Shown here: one piece after another, positions 1-14,285 of the stretch | Position numbering within the stretch: position 1 is the first letter of the stretch | How the letters are laid out: every line of letters starts with the position of its first letter | NCBI GenBank assembly: GCA_963755825.1 | Contig: CAVWLA010000003.1 | Location: 1,054,001-1,118,000, forward strand | Reading direction: 5' to 3' | Source of the DNA: DATBQN01 sp963755825 | GTDB taxonomy: Bacteria > Acidobacteriota > Thermoanaerobaculia > Multivoradales > UBA5704 | Length of the DNA stretch: 64,000 bases | Made by a program: the position numbers and the translations under genes | Notes under the pieces: model-generated | Databases searched by the model: none | What the model was told of the DNA's origin: nothing | What the model saw: the letters and a program-made list of their open reading frames with translations, nothing else

Positions 1-175
1 CGGCGACGTCGACCGCGCGGCCGTCGAGCCGGGCGGCGCGGACAGCGGCGTAGGTGGGATCGACGGCATGGGCCGGCGCCGGCGCGGCGGGGGCAGCGGC
101 AGCGCCGGCGAGCGACGGCAGCAGAGCGAGCGGGGCGAGCGACAGGCGGAACAGTCGACGCGGAGCCAGTGACAT
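1..175 (-). CDS. N-terminus of a secreted protein (partial, runs off the left edge)
   Basis: Reading leftwards from an ATG at 175, the first 58 codons are open to the window edge. They give a basic start (MSLAPRRLFR), a hydrophobic stretch rich in Leu and Ala, and an Ala/Pro-rich segment ending near AHA. This is what a cleavable Sec signal peptide looks like, followed by the start of a mature domain. A GGGAGGAGG ribosome binding site lies just upstream (about 180-190), which supports this start. The mature domain is outside the window, so no function can be assigned. The gene is divergent from the GTPase to its right. Confidence 0.6.
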   Translation of the reverse strand, partial: MSLAPRRLFRLSLAPLALLPSLAGAAAAPAAPAPAHAVDPTYAAVRAARLDGRAVDVA

Positions 176-274
176 CGGGCCTCCTCCCGGAATAACACAT
201 TCTACAGCGCTGAAGTGCGGCGCCGGAAGGAGCCGGCCTGCGGGCACACGCCGTGCTACCCTCGATCGCAGCTG

Positions 275-2014
275 ATGCTCACCGGCCTGCGGCGGATCCT
301 CGACCGACGACACGACGAGCTGCTCGCCGAGGAGCGGCGGCGGCTCGCCGACCTGCAGGTGGCGCTCGCCGCGTTCGACGCCGCGGCGGAGGACCAGGCG
401 ACCCTCGCGGCGTCGGTCCGCCAGCTCGACGAGCTCTTCCTCTTGGTCGTCGCCGGCGAGTTCAACGCCGGCAAGAGCGCCTTCATCAACGCCCTCCTCG
501 GCGAGCGCATCCTGGAGGAAGGGGTCACCCCGACGACCAGCCGCATCCACCTCCTCCGCCACGGGCCGGAGGTGGCGCGGACCTCGGAGCAGCCGGCGTT
601 CGAGGTGGTGACGGCGCCGATCGAGCTCCTCCGCGACATCAACATCGTCGACACCCCCGGCACCAACGCCATCCACCGCGAGCACGAGGCGATCACCCGC
701 GAGTTCGTGCCGCGCTCGGACCTCGTCCTCTTCGTCACCTCCGCCGACCGCCCGTTCACCGAGAGCGAGCGCGCCTTCCTCGCCGGCATCCGCGACTGGG
801 GCAAGAAGATCGTCGTCGTCATCAACAAGGCGGACATCCTGGAGCCGGCGGAGGTGGAGACGGTCCGCCGCTTCGTCGCCGACAACGCCCGCGCCCTCCT
901 CGGCGTCGAGCCGGCGGTCTTCGCCGTCTCCGCGCGCCAGGCGCAGAGGGCGAAGGCGGCCGGCGACGGCGACCTCCTCGCCGCGAGCGGCTTCGGCGCG
1001 CTCGAGCGGGCGGTGGTCGACACCCTGGACGAGGGCGAGCGGGTGCGCCTGAAGCTCGCCAATCCGCTGGGGGTGGGCGCCCACCTCGCCGGCCGCTACC
1101 TGGAGGTGATCGACGGGCGGCTCGAGCTCCTCAAGGAGGACGTCTCGACGCTCGACGACATCGAGCGCCAGCTGGCGCTCTATCGCGAGGACCTCGGGCG
1201 CGAGTTCCGCCTCCGCCTCTCGGACGTCGACAAGGTGCTCTACGAGCTCGAGAGCCGCGGCATCGCCTTCTTCGACGACACCATGCGCCTGGCGCGGGTG
1301 ATCGATCTCCTCAACCGCAGCCGGATCAAGGCCGAGTTCGCGCAGAAGGTGGTGGCGGACGTGCCGCAGCGGATCGAGCGGCGGGTGCAGGAGGTGATCG
1401 ACTGGCTGGTGGCGGCGGACCTCCGCCAGTGGCAGGCGGTCAACGGACATCTCGACAAGCGGCGCCACCGCCACGCCGACCGCATCGTCGGCCGGACCGG
1501 GACGGCCTTCGACTACGACCGCGACCGGCTCCTCGACAGCGTCGGCCGCGAGGCGCAGCGCTCGCTCGAGACCTTCGACCGCGAGGCCGAGGCGACGCGG
1601 CTCGCCGACTCGGTGCAGGCGGCGGTCGCCGGCACCGCGATCGTCGAGATCGGCGCCATCGGCCTCGGCGCCATCCTCACCCACCTCGCCGTCACCGCCG
1701 CCGCCGACCTGACGGGGATCCTCGCCGCCGGCACCCTCGCAGCCCTCGGCCTCTTCATCATCCCCAACCGCCGGGCGGCGGCGAAGCGCGAGCTGCGGGC
1801 GAAGATCGCCGCCCTCCGCGAGGATCTCATGCGGGCGCTCACCAGCCAGTTCGACCGCGAGGTCGAGCGCAGCCTCGGCCGCCTCCACGAGGCCGTCGCG
1901 CCCTACGACCGCTTCGTCCGCGCCGAGCGCGGCCAGCTTGCCACGGCGCGCCAGGCGATCGGCGGCGTGGCAGCCGACCTCGCGACCCTGCGGCAGCGGA
2001 TCGCCGAGCCGTAG
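275..2014 (+). CDS. Dynamin-like large GTPase
   Basis: A 579-residue GTPase of the bacterial dynamin-like type, which remodels or tethers membranes. G1 (P-loop) GEFNAGKS is at residues 61-68, a G2-like VTPTTSR follows, G3 DTPG is near 127, and G4 NKAD is near 185. The region after the GTPase domain is long, charged and helical, as in dynamin stalks. A hydrophobic hairpin at roughly 450-500 (IVEIGAIGLGAILTHLAV, then a second hydrophobic stretch ending FIIP) is the likely membrane-insertion paddle, followed by another charged helix. An upstream in-frame ATG at 215 would add 20 unconserved-looking residues (Arg/Cys/Pro-rich), so ATG 275 is preferred. The gene stands alone and ends 29 nt from the convergent CheB gene. 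Substrate and partners cannot be read from sequence. Confidence 0.85.
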   Translation: MLTGLRRILDRRHDELLAEERRRLADLQVALAAFDAAAEDQATLAASVRQLDELFLLVVAGEFNAGKSAFINALLGERILEEGVTPTTSRIHLLRHGPEVARTSEQPAFEVVTAPIELLRDINIVDTPGTNAIHREHEAITREFVPRSDLVLFVTSADRPFTESERAFLAGIRDWGKKIVVVINKADILEPAEVETVRRFVADNARALLGVEPAVFAVSARQAQRAKAAGDGDLLAASGFGALERAVVDTLDEGERVRLKLANPLGVGAHLAGRYLEVIDGRLELLKEDVSTLDDIERQLALYREDLGREFRLRLSDVDKVLYELESRGIAFFDDTMRLARVIDLLNRSRIKAEFAQKVVADVPQRIERRVQEVIDWLVAADLRQWQAVNGHLDKRRHRHADRIVGRTGTAFDYDRDRLLDSVGREAQRSLETFDREAEATRLADSVQAAVAGTAIVEIGAIGLGAILTHLAVTAAADLTGILAAGTLAALGLFIIPNRRAAAKRELRAKIAALREDLMRALTSQFDREVERSLGRLHEAVAPYDRFVRAERGQLATARQAIGGVAADLATLRQRIAEP

Positions 2015-2043
2015 CGCCCGGCGTCGGGGGCACCGCCGCGCGG

Positions 2044-3032
2044 CTAGCTGTCCGGGGCGACGGCCTGGGGTGCGGGGACCGGCGCGAGCATGGCGCGCAG
2101 GGTGGCGATGTGGCGTTCGGCGTCGGAGACGCGCTCCAGGTAGCGCTCCTCCAGCCGCGTCAGACCTTTGAGGTGCATGCGTCTCGCCATGCTGCGGGCG
2201 AGGTCGGCGTTCTCCTCGAAGGAGCGGAGGGCGGCCCACAGCGTGTCGTCGGTCCGCCGCGTCTGCTGATCCACCAGCGTCTCGGGCGAGAAGGCGTGGC
2301 CGGTGCGGCAGCGGAAGCGCAGGAGGTCGCGGTCGCGGGTCTCCCACAGCGCGCCGCCGCAGTCCGGGCAGGTGAAGCCGGAGGGGACGCCCAGCTCCTG
2401 CCCCGACTCCCCCAGGAGCTCGGCAGAGACCTCCGCCGGCCGTGGCCGCGCCGGCGGCTCGTCGGAGACCGCCTCGCCGACCAAGCGGACGAGGAGCGGG
2501 GGTATCTCGGCGAGGCGCACGATGTGATCAACCTCGACGTTCGCGATCGCGCTCCGCGGCATGCCGGGATAGTCGGCCTCCTCCGGATCCTGGACGACGG
2601 CGAGACCTCCCCGCTCCTTGATCGCCAGGAGGCCCGCCGTTCCGTCGTCGAGGTTGCCGGTCAGCAGCACCCCCACCACCCGGCGGCCGTAGGACTGCGC
2701 GGCGGAGCGGAAGAGGGCGTCGACGGCGGGCCGGTGCCTGTTCTCCCGCGGCCCCCTCTCGAGCAGCAGCCGGCCGTTGCCGACCAGCAGGTGGAGGTCG
2801 GGCGGCGCGACGTAGATCCGCCCCTTGCGGATCGGCTCGCCGGGCACCGGATGCCCTGCCGGCAGCGCGCCCGAGCGGGTGAGGATCTGGGGGAGCGCGC
2901 TGTACTCGCCACCCATGTGGAGGGCGACGAAGACGGCGGCCGGCAGGTCGACCGGCAGGCCCTCGACGACCTTCCCCAGCGCCTCGACGCCGCCCGCCGA
3001 GGCGCCGAGGACGACGATGTCGTGCCCGGCCA

Positions 3033-3033
<1 letters not shown>
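2044..3033 (-). CDS. CheB-type protein-glutamate methylesterase, no receiver domain, Zn-ribbon-like tail
   Basis: A 329-residue protein whose first ~180 residues are a CheB methylesterase domain. The nucleophile Ser12 lies in GASAGG, the catalytic His39 in VALHMG, and the Asp130 in LLTGNLDDG. It lacks the N-terminal receiver that regulates classical CheB. The tail (about 215-250) contains CPDCGG and a later CRTGH, a possible zinc-binding knuckle often seen on orphan CheB homologues, then a charged helical end. The start is GTG at 3033, overlapping the TAG stop of the upstream kinase by one base (TAGTG), so the two are translationally coupled. It is the last gene of the CheB-CheR-kinase-CheB operon. 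With no chemoreceptor, CheA or CheW in view, its substrate may not be a chemoreceptor. Confidence 0.85.
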
Positions 3034-4850
<1,817 letters not shown>

Positions 4851-4865
4851 CGCACGCCACCTCCT

Positions 4866-6719
4866 TCAGCGCTCCTGTCCGCGCCGAATCTCCTCCATGA
4901 GGACGAGCACCCTGCTGCCGCCCGTCGTCCCGTCGAGCCGCCGGCAGCTGACCCGGCACTGGATCGGCCGGCCGCGACGGTCGACGCCGTCGAGGCTCAC
5001 CGCTGCGGCGGGCAGCTCCTTGTCGAGGTTGTCGAGGATGATCGGGCGCAGGGGCGCGAGCGGGATGCCGAGCTCGAGACTGAAGAACGGCGTGCCGACG
5101 ACCTCGTCGCTGCGCAGGCCCCAGAGGGCCTCCGCCCGCCGGCTCCACAGCGACACCGAGAGGTCGCCGTCGAGCACCACCACCGCGTCCGCCAGCCGGC
5201 CGAGGATGGAATCGACCAGGTCGTTCATCCGGTTGAGGTCGTCGGCGCTCTGGTGGAGCTGGTCGTTGATCGTGCGCAGCTCCTCGTTGGTCGACTGGAG
5301 CTCCTCGTTCATCGTCTCCAGCTCCTCGTTCGCCGACTGCAGCTCCTCGTTCGTCGTCTCCAGCTCCTCGACCGTCGACTGCAGCTCCTCGTTGGTCGTC
5401 TCCAGCTCCTCGTTGGCCGACTGCAGCTCCTCGGAGGCGGCCTCGAGCTCCTGGTTGGTACGCTCCAGCTCGCGCTTGAGCACCCTCGACTGCGTGAGGT
5501 CGATAAAAGCGATGCTCGTGCCGCGCACCTCACCGCCCTCGTCGAAGATCGGCGCCGCCTGGACCTCCATCTCCAGGCTCTCGCCGAGCCCCGCCGGCCA
5601 GGCGATGTCGTCGATGCGGACGCTCGCCCGGGTGGCGGAGACCTCGTCGATCGCCGAGCGCAGGTCGACTGGCCGGTAGGACACCTCGAGGTCGTGGAGC
5701 AGGCGCCCGAGGTCGGACTTCCCCAGCCGGAACAGCCGCCGGGCCCGCTCGTTGGCCAAGACAAGGTAGCCGTCGCGGTCGACCACCAGCTGCGCCACCG
5801 GGCCGCTCTCGAAGGTCGCTTCCCGCAGCTTCCCCTGGCGCACGGCCTGGGACTCGACCGGGCCGGCGACCCCGTTGATGGCGAGGAGCCGGTCGCGCAG
5901 GCTGTTGTTGAGGGTGCGCTGGAACATCCGATGCTTGAGGTCGAGGGGCCGGAAGCTCTCGCTGCGGGAGAGCAGCGTCTCGGCCTTGCCGAGGAATAGA
6001 TAGCCGTTGGGCGCCACCGCGAAATGGAAGCGGGCGAGGATCTTGGCCTGGGTTTCGGAGTTGAAGTACATCAGCGTGTTGCGGCAGACGAGGAGCTCGA
6101 CCCGGGAGATCGCGGCGTCCTGGACCAGGTCGTGGCGCCCGAAGATCAATGACCGCCTGAGATCACTGCGAAAGACGTGCCGGCCGCGGAGGGGCTCGAA
6201 ATACCGCGCCAGGAGATCGGGCGGGACGTCGGCCACCTGGTGGTCGTCGTAGCTCGCCTGGCGCGCCTGCGCCAGGGCCTCCTCGTCTGCATCCGTGGCA
6301 TAGATCTTCACCCGCCGCCGGTAGACCTCGTCGCCAAGGCTCTCGGCGAGGAGCATGGCGATGCTGTAGGCCTCCTGCCCGCTGGCGCAGCCGGCGCTCC
6401 AGACGCGGATCGCGCCGTCGCCCTCCTTGTCCTGAATCACCCGCGGCAGGACCTGCTCGGCCAGGAAGCGCCAGGCCTCGGAGTCGCGGAAGAAGCCGGT
6501 GACGTTGATGAGGACGGTGTTGAACAGCGGGCCGAACTCGTCGGGATGCACCTCCAGGTAGTCGATGTAGTCCCCGTACGTTGCGGTCCCCACGTCGGTC
6601 ATCCGCTTGCGCACCCGCCGCATGAGGCTCGACATCTTGTAGCCGCTGAAGTCGAAGCTGCGGTTGACGCGCAGGTAGTCGAGGAGGCGCGCGAACTCCG
6701 GGCCCTCGGTTTCCTTCAT
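4866..6719 (-). CDS. CheR methyltransferase fused to PAS domains through a heptad-repeat coiled coil
   Basis: 617 residues. Residues about 1-260 are a CheR SAM-dependent methyltransferase: a helical N-domain, the SAM site GCASGQEAYSIAMLL near 110-128, and CRNTLMYF near 210. A PAS-like region follows. Then comes an unusually regular coiled coil (about 400-490) built of ELQSxNEELETxNEEL-type heptads, and a last PAS domain to the C-terminus. The coil explains the direct DNA repeats at 5265-5470. Fusion of CheB, CheR, coil and PAS modules is known in complex signalling proteins. Here CheB is a separate gene whose stop overlaps this ATG by 4 bp (ATGA). The PAS pair probably makes methyltransferase activity sensor-responsive. 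Confidence 0.88.
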   Translation of the reverse strand: MKETEGPEFARLLDYLRVNRSFDFSGYKMSSLMRRVRKRMTDVGTATYGDYIDYLEVHPDEFGPLFNTVLINVTGFFRDSEAWRFLAEQVLPRVIQDKEGDGAIRVWSAGCASGQEAYSIAMLLAESLGDEVYRRRVKIYATDADEEALAQARQASYDDHQVADVPPDLLARYFEPLRGRHVFRSDLRRSLIFGRHDLVQDAAISRVELLVCRNTLMYFNSETQAKILARFHFAVAPNGYLFLGKAETLLSRSESFRPLDLKHRMFQRTLNNSLRDRLLAINGVAGPVESQAVRQGKLREATFESGPVAQLVVDRDGYLVLANERARRLFRLGKSDLGRLLHDLEVSYRPVDLRSAIDEVSATRASVRIDDIAWPAGLGESLEMEVQAAPIFDEGGEVRGTSIAFIDLTQSRVLKRELERTNQELEAASEELQSANEELETTNEELQSTVEELETTNEELQSANEELETMNEELQSTNEELRTINDQLHQSADDLNRMNDLVDSILGRLADAVVVLDGDLSVSLWSRRAEALWGLRSDEVVGTPFFSLELGIPLAPLRPIILDNLDKELPAAAVSLDGVDRRGRPIQCRVSCRRLDGTTGGSRVLVLMEEIRRGQER

Positions 6720-7344
6720 GCTCTCTCCCCGCCGTGGATGAGGTCGACCAGGGCGCCGGCGATCGCGGCGAGCGGCAGCACGCGGTCGACGGCGCCGGTC
6801 TTGATCGCGGCACCGGGCATGCCGAAGAACTCCGACGTCTCCTCGTCCTGGGCGAGGACCGTGCCGCCCTCCTCCTTGACGCAGCGCACCCCGTCCGAGC
6901 CGTCGCTGCCCGTCCCCGAGAGGACGACGGCGATCACCCGCGGACCGAAGCCGGCGGCGAGCGACGAGAAGAGGAGGTCGGCCGAAGGCCGGACGTGATG
7001 GACCAGGGCGGCGTCGGAGAGCGAGAGGACTCCCAGCGGGCTGACCAGGAGGTGGCGGTCGGGGGGGGCGACATAGATCGTCCCCCCCGGATCACCTCGC
7101 CGCCCTGGGCCTGGCGCACATCGAGCGGCACGCGGCGCGAGAGGATCTCGGCCATCCAGCTGCGGTGGCGCGGGTCGAGGTGCTGGACGACGACGATGGG
7201 GGCGGGGAAGCCGGCGGGCAGGCCGGTGAGCACGCAGGAGAGCGCCGCGAGCCCTCCCGCCGACGCCGCCAGGGCGACGATTCGATAGGCCGGATCGTGA
7301 GAGGACGTCTCGGATTGAAGCAAAATTCCCGCCTTGGGCGACAC
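6716..7344 (-). pseudogene. CheB-type methylesterase split by a one-base frameshift
   Basis: Two consecutive minus-strand frames make one CheB homologue. The first (GTG 7344 downward) has the nucleophile motif ALAASAGG and the His motif VVQHLD. The second (to 6716) has LSGTGSDGSDG with the catalytic Asp. Between them, the run of seven G on the coding strand (+ strand C at 7082-7088) is one base short. Adding one G would restore IRGGTIYVAPPDRHLL, matching the intact CheB of this operon in the same place. A second homopolymer (G at 7061-7068 on +) lies nearby. Everything else looks undamaged, and the stop overlaps the CheR ATG by 4 bp, so this is either a sequencing or assembly error, a very recent mutation, or programmed slippage. 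It is listed as broken only because the given sequence does not encode a full protein. Confidence 0.82.
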
Positions 7345-7408
7345 GTCACGCTATCGAGTCTCCCGGCGAAAAGCAATCGCAGGATCGCTGTGAGCGCCGC
7401 GCCGAGGA

Positions 7409-8206
7409 TCAGCCGGCGGCGCGCCGGCCGCGCTCGGGCTGGGCGGCGGCGATCACCCAGGCACAGCCGCACATCGCGAGCGCGACGAAGAGGCTCGTCC
7501 ACTCATTGCCGTCGCGCGGCGCGCCGAGCGAGCGCGGGAGATGGAGGACGAGGACCCAGAGGAGGAACATGACGCCGAGGAGGGTGGCCGCCAGGCGGGC
7601 GAGGACGCCGGTCGCGATGCTGAGCGCCGCGGCGCAGAAGGCGGCGCCGACGAAGTAGGCCCAGAACACCCGGCCCGGCATCCACTCCGGCACCAGGGTC
7701 GCCACGAAGCGGCCGTAGAGGAAGTGCTGGGCGCCGAAGACGACGAGCGAGAGCGCGAAGAGCAGGCGGCCGGCGATCGCCAGGCCACCGGCCGGCGGGT
7801 CCCCCAGCGCGCGCCGGTCGGTCGAGAGAGCCGGCGCCGTCGCCAGCGCGCCGGCGAGCACCAGTGCGCCGCCGCACATCGCGACGAGCTCGAAGCCGCT
7901 CGTCCAGTGGGCGGGGTTGCGCACGGAGGCGACGAGCGATGGCCCGTCGAGGATGCAGGCGACGACGAAGGTCATGACGGCGAGGGCCGCCGCCGCCCGC
8001 GGCGCCCACGCCGCCGAGGCCAGGCCGAGCGCCAGGCCCAACAGGATGACGCCGAAGACGATCGCCACGGACTCTCCGGCGGGGGGCGGCCAGGGTGGGC
8101 CGATCGCCGGGAAGGTCGCCTTGGCGACATGGAGCAAGTACAGCATGGCGAATGCCGCGATCGCCACAGCGAACAGGATGCGGCCCGGCTGGCCCGATCG
8201 GATCAC
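7409..8206 (-). CDS. Polytopic inner-membrane protein (DoxX-like)
   Basis: About 265 residues with roughly seven or eight hydrophobic helices separated by short loops (for example ILFAVAIAAFAMLYLLHV, VAIVFGVILLGLALGLASA, TLLGVMFLLWVLVLHL). The segment LVVFGAQHFLYGRFVATLVPEWMP resembles DoxX-related membrane proteins, but the family is not certain. The start is placed at GTG 8206, because GGGAGGAGAG sits at proper distance just upstream. An earlier ATG at 8260 would add a Cys/Arg-rich segment containing that Shine-Dalgarno. The role is unknown. It lies between the chemosensory-like operon and the kinase operon, transcribed in the same direction as both. Confidence 0.6.
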   Translation of the reverse strand: MIRSGQPGRILFAVAIAAFAMLYLLHVAKATFPAIGPPWPPPAGESVAIVFGVILLGLALGLASAAWAPRAAAALAVMTFVVACILDGPSLVASVRNPAHWTSGFELVAMCGGALVLAGALATAPALSTDRRALGDPPAGGLAIAGRLLFALSLVVFGAQHFLYGRFVATLVPEWMPGRVFWAYFVGAAFCAAALSIATGVLARLAATLLGVMFLLWVLVLHLPRSLGAPRDGNEWTSLFVALAMCGCAWVIAAAQPERGRRAAG

Positions 8207-8342
8207 CGCTCTCTCCTCCCGCGAGGCGCAGCCGTGTTGCGCGCCCCGGACGGCTGGCATTCTAGTGTCGCCGATCGGCTGAAGCGAGGGCGGATGACAG
8301 GGGTCGGCGCGCCGGCGTCAACCGTGCCGGCGCCGGCAGGAG

Positions 8343-8740
8343 TCAGGGCGGCGGAGCGCCGGGAGGCGGCCGGCGGCCGTTGGCGAGCGCCGTCTCGATG
8401 GTCTGTCGGAGCTGCACGAAGTGGACCGGCTTGGTCAGGTAGTGGTCGAAGTCGGCGGCGAGGATGCGGTCGCGGTCCTCGCGCATGGCGAAGGCGGTGA
8501 GCGCGATCGCCGGCAGGTGCTGGAGCTCGCGGTTGGCGCGCACCTCGGCCAAGGTCGCGAAGCCGTCGAGCAGCGGCATCTGGAGGTCGAGGACGAGGAG
8601 ATCGAAGGTCCGCGTGGCGAGGAAGGCCAGCGCCTCGAGGCCGTTCGCCGCCACCGCCACCTCGTAGCCCCAGCGGCCGAGCAGCTCGGTGAGCAGGACG
8701 GAGCTGGCGAGGTCGTCCTCGGCGACGAGGATCTGCTTCC

Positions 8741-8744
<4 letters not shown>
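8343..8744 (-). CDS. Single-domain response regulator (receiver only)
   Basis: 133 residues forming one CheY-like receiver: acidic pair near residues 10-11 (VAEDD), phospho-Asp53 in VLDLQMP, the Thr/Ser switch in ALTAF, and Lys in LTKPVHF, with a short Pro-rich tail. The GTG start at 8744 overlaps the TGA stop of the large hybrid kinase by 4 bp (GTGA), so it is co-translated with that kinase and is its most likely phosphorylation partner. It has no DNA-binding or enzymatic output of its own, so it would act by protein contact or as a phosphate relay. Confidence 0.9.
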
Positions 8745-12126
<3,382 letters not shown>

Positions 12127-12130
<4 letters not shown>

Positions 12131-12861
12131 GGCTCCATGGGGTCCGGGTTGTCGAGCCGGCCGTCCGCCAGCATGCGGCAGAGGCCGGCGAAGCCCACCG
12201 GGTCGAGCAGATGGCGCATCATCTCCGCCTCCATGATGGCGAGCGCGGTCGACGGCGTCATGGCGGCGCGATATGGGCGGCTCGAGGTCAGCGCGTCGTA
12301 GATGTCGACCACCTGCAGGATGCGGGCCGCGCGCGGGATCTGGTGGCCGCGCAGGCGATCCGGGTAGCCCGAGCCGTCGATCCTCTCATGATGATGGCGG
12401 ATGATCGGCAGCACCGGCTTGAGCGACGGCAGCGGTTGGCAGATCCGCTCGCCGATCACCGGGTGGCGCTCCATCACCTGCCGCTCGGCGACCGTCAGCG
12501 GTCCGCTCTTCAGCAGGATGGTGTCGGGGATGCTGACCTTGCCGATGTCGTGCAGCATTCCGGCGCGGCGGAGGGCGTGGACCTCGAGCTCGTCGAGGCC
12601 GAGCTGCCGGCCGAGCCGGGAGCCGAGCGTGGCGAGGCGGTGGCAGTGCCCGGCGGTCGAGGCGTCGCGGCTCTCCACCGCCAGCGCCAGGCTCATCAGC
12701 ACCTTCTCGGCGGCTTCGAGCTCGGCGACACCGCCGGCCGGCTCGACCACCGGAGCGGCATCGCGGAACGCCGGCTCCGCCGGCGGCGCCGGAGCCTGGG
12801 GCTCGCTGGCGCGGCGCGGTGACAGTGGACGATCGTCGGCTCGATCCGGCATGAGATCCAT
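12127..12861 (-). CDS. HD-GYP domain phosphohydrolase (probable cyclic-di-GMP phosphodiesterase)
   Basis: 244 residues. A Pro/Ala-rich N-terminus (1-45) precedes an HD-GYP domain with the metal-binding pair HDIGK (His104-Asp105), HPVIGE, HHHE near 157-159 and the signature DGSGYP (about 163-167), then DIYDALTS. The set of conserved motifs needed for a binuclear metal site is present, so activity against cyclic-di-GMP is expected from the family. No receiver or sensor is attached. It is the first gene of the three-gene overlapping operon with the PAS kinase and single receiver, which suggests second-messenger turnover is one output of that kinase. ATG at 12861 is the chosen start. Confidence 0.87.
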
Positions 12862-12959
12862 CAGCAGCGTGCCCGCGGCGGCGGGCCGCCGCCGGTCTGG
12901 CGGCGGCGGATATAATCCAGCGCATCAAGATCTTCCCAAATTTCTCTCGAGGCGGGCGC
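12862..12959. promoter_or_regulatory. Divergent promoter region between HD-GYP operon and OmpR-type regulator
   Basis: This 98-bp gap separates two divergent regulators. On the plus strand a perfect TATAAT -10 box is at 12911-12916, about 44 nt before the regulator ATG. No good -35 box is found 16-18 bp upstream, so an activator-dependent promoter is possible. GAGGCGGG just before the ATG at 12960 serves as the ribosome binding site. No clear minus-strand promoter was identified. Confidence 0.5.
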
Positions 12960-13676
12960 ATGAGCTTTCGGGTGCTGACGGTCGACGATGATCCGGCCAA
13001 CCTGATGAAGGTGGAGAGGGCGCTCGCCAAGGCGGGCTTCGAGGTGTGGGCGGCGGCCTCCGGCGAGGAGGCCATGGCGAGCCTGCGGCGCAAGGGCCTC
13101 CCCCACTTGGCGGTGATCGACCTGCTGATGCCGGGCATGGGCGGCCTCGACCTCTGCCACCAGATCAAGGAATGGACCGACGTGCCGCTCATCATCCTCA
13201 CCTCGGTCGACGCCAAGGACACCGTCGTCGACGCCATCGAGCGCTTCGCCGAGGACTACATCGTCAAGCCCTTCGACCCCCGCGAGCTGGTGGCCCGCGC
13301 CACGCGCGTGCTGCGCCGGATGGGCGAGTTCGCCTACCTGCTGGAGCCGGTGACCAGGGTGGACGGCCGGCTGAGCGTCGATTTCGTCCACCAGCGCGCC
13401 GTCCTCGACGGCCGCGAGGTCGAGCTCGGACCGATCGAGGGCAAGCTCCTCTATCTGCTGATGAAGGGAGCCGGCCGGCCGCAGACCAACGCCCATCTGC
13501 TGGGCCGCATCTGGCCGAACCAGGAGGTCTTCGAAGACACCCTGCGGGTGCACATCCACCGCCTGCGCCGCAAGATCGAGCCGCAGCCGCAGAGCCCGCA
13601 GTATGTCGTCACCGAGCGCGGCATCGGCTACTCGTTCCCCGCTCCCCGCGCGGTCGGCGGCGGCTCGCTCGCGTGA
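12960..13676 (+). CDS. OmpR/PhoB-family response regulator
   Basis: 238 residues. The N-terminal receiver has acidic residues VDDD, phospho-Asp54 in VIDLLMPGMGG, switch Thr in IILTSVD and Lys in YIVKPFDP. The C-terminal winged-helix DNA-binding domain of the OmpR type (about 140-230) includes GPIEGKLLYLLM, the recognition region HIHRLRRKIEP, and RGIGYSF at the end. It is a transcription regulator phosphorylated by an unidentified kinase. No dedicated kinase gene is directly adjacent on this strand, although the hybrid kinase operon is divergent from it. The regulon cannot be read from this window. Confidence 0.9.
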   Translation: MSFRVLTVDDDPANLMKVERALAKAGFEVWAAASGEEAMASLRRKGLPHLAVIDLLMPGMGGLDLCHQIKEWTDVPLIILTSVDAKDTVVDAIERFAEDYIVKPFDPRELVARATRVLRRMGEFAYLLEPVTRVDGRLSVDFVHQRAVLDGREVELGPIEGKLLYLLMKGAGRPQTNAHLLGRIWPNQEVFEDTLRVHIHRLRRKIEPQPQSPQYVVTERGIGYSFPAPRAVGGGSLA

Positions 13677-13925
13677 CGCCGAAGAGAATCGATCTATTTT
13701 TTTCATGGCGATTTGTCGTCTCGTACCAGGAGCCAGCGGACGGCTGCAGGATACGCTCGGGCGCCTTACGTCTCTCATTACACCGGCGGCCCCTCCGCGG
13801 CCCTGTAATTCTCGCTGTAACCTGGCGTGTGCGAGGATCCGCCATCATCTCGTGGAACGCTCTCTCATGACCCCAATTTCCCGCCTCGCCGAGAGCCCGC
13901 CGACCGTGTGGTCGAGCGCCGCGGC
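13677..13925. other. 249-bp intergenic region, no gene seen
   Basis: This gap is richer in A+T than its surroundings. It holds a run of seven T at about 13697-13703, soon after the OmpR-type gene, but no convincing hairpin before it, so a terminator is only possible. No clear promoter for the downstream Hpt gene was found. Confidence 0.4.
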
Positions 13926-14285
13926 ATGAGCCAGGACATCCCTCTCCTCGCGCCGGACTCGGTGCGCCAGCTGCGCGAGCTGGGCGGCGAGGAGCTGCTC
14001 CGGCGCATGGTCGTGCTGCTCCTCGAGCTCACCCCGCAGCGCTTGAGCGTCCTCGCCGAGGCGATCCGCCACGAGGATCTGGCGGCGGCCCGCCTGGCGG
14101 CGCACGCGCTCTGCTCGACCGCCGGCGCCGTCGGCGCCCTGCAGCTCCTCGACGCCGCCCGCCTCATCGAAGCGGCGTCGACGATCGCGCGGGCGCAGGT
14201 CGTCGCCGCCATCCTGGAGGCCGAGTGGCACCGCCTCGAGGCGCCCCTCGGCCGCTGGCTGGCCGGGCCGGGAGCCGCCGAGTGA
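13926..14285 (+). CDS. Histidine phosphotransfer (Hpt) domain protein
   Basis: 119 residues, all helical, forming a single Hpt domain. The phospho-accepting His60 lies in RLAAHALCSTAGAVGA, the usual AHxLKGxAGxxGA pattern with Cys-Ser in place of Lys-Gly. ATG 13926 is chosen because the longer upstream frame from 13827 is Arg/Pro-rich and lacks a domain. Hpt proteins pass phosphate between receivers, so this one fits with the many hybrid kinases and stand-alone receivers nearby. Its stop overlaps the next gene's GTG start by 4 bp, coupling it to the receiver-PATAN protein. Confidence 0.85.
   Translation: MSQDIPLLAPDSVRQLRELGGEELLRRMVVLLLELTPQRLSVLAEAIRHEDLAAARLAAHALCSTAGAVGALQLLDAARLIEAASTIARAQVVAAILEAEWHRLEAPLGRWLAGPGAAE

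Noticed and set aside
5265..5470. Direct DNA repeats that might be a tandem or CRISPR-like array
   Set aside because: They encode regular heptads of a coiled coil inside the CheR-PAS protein, so the repetition is explained by protein sequence.
13690..13710. Terminator at the T-run after the OmpR-type gene
   Set aside because: No stable stem could be drawn directly before the T-run.
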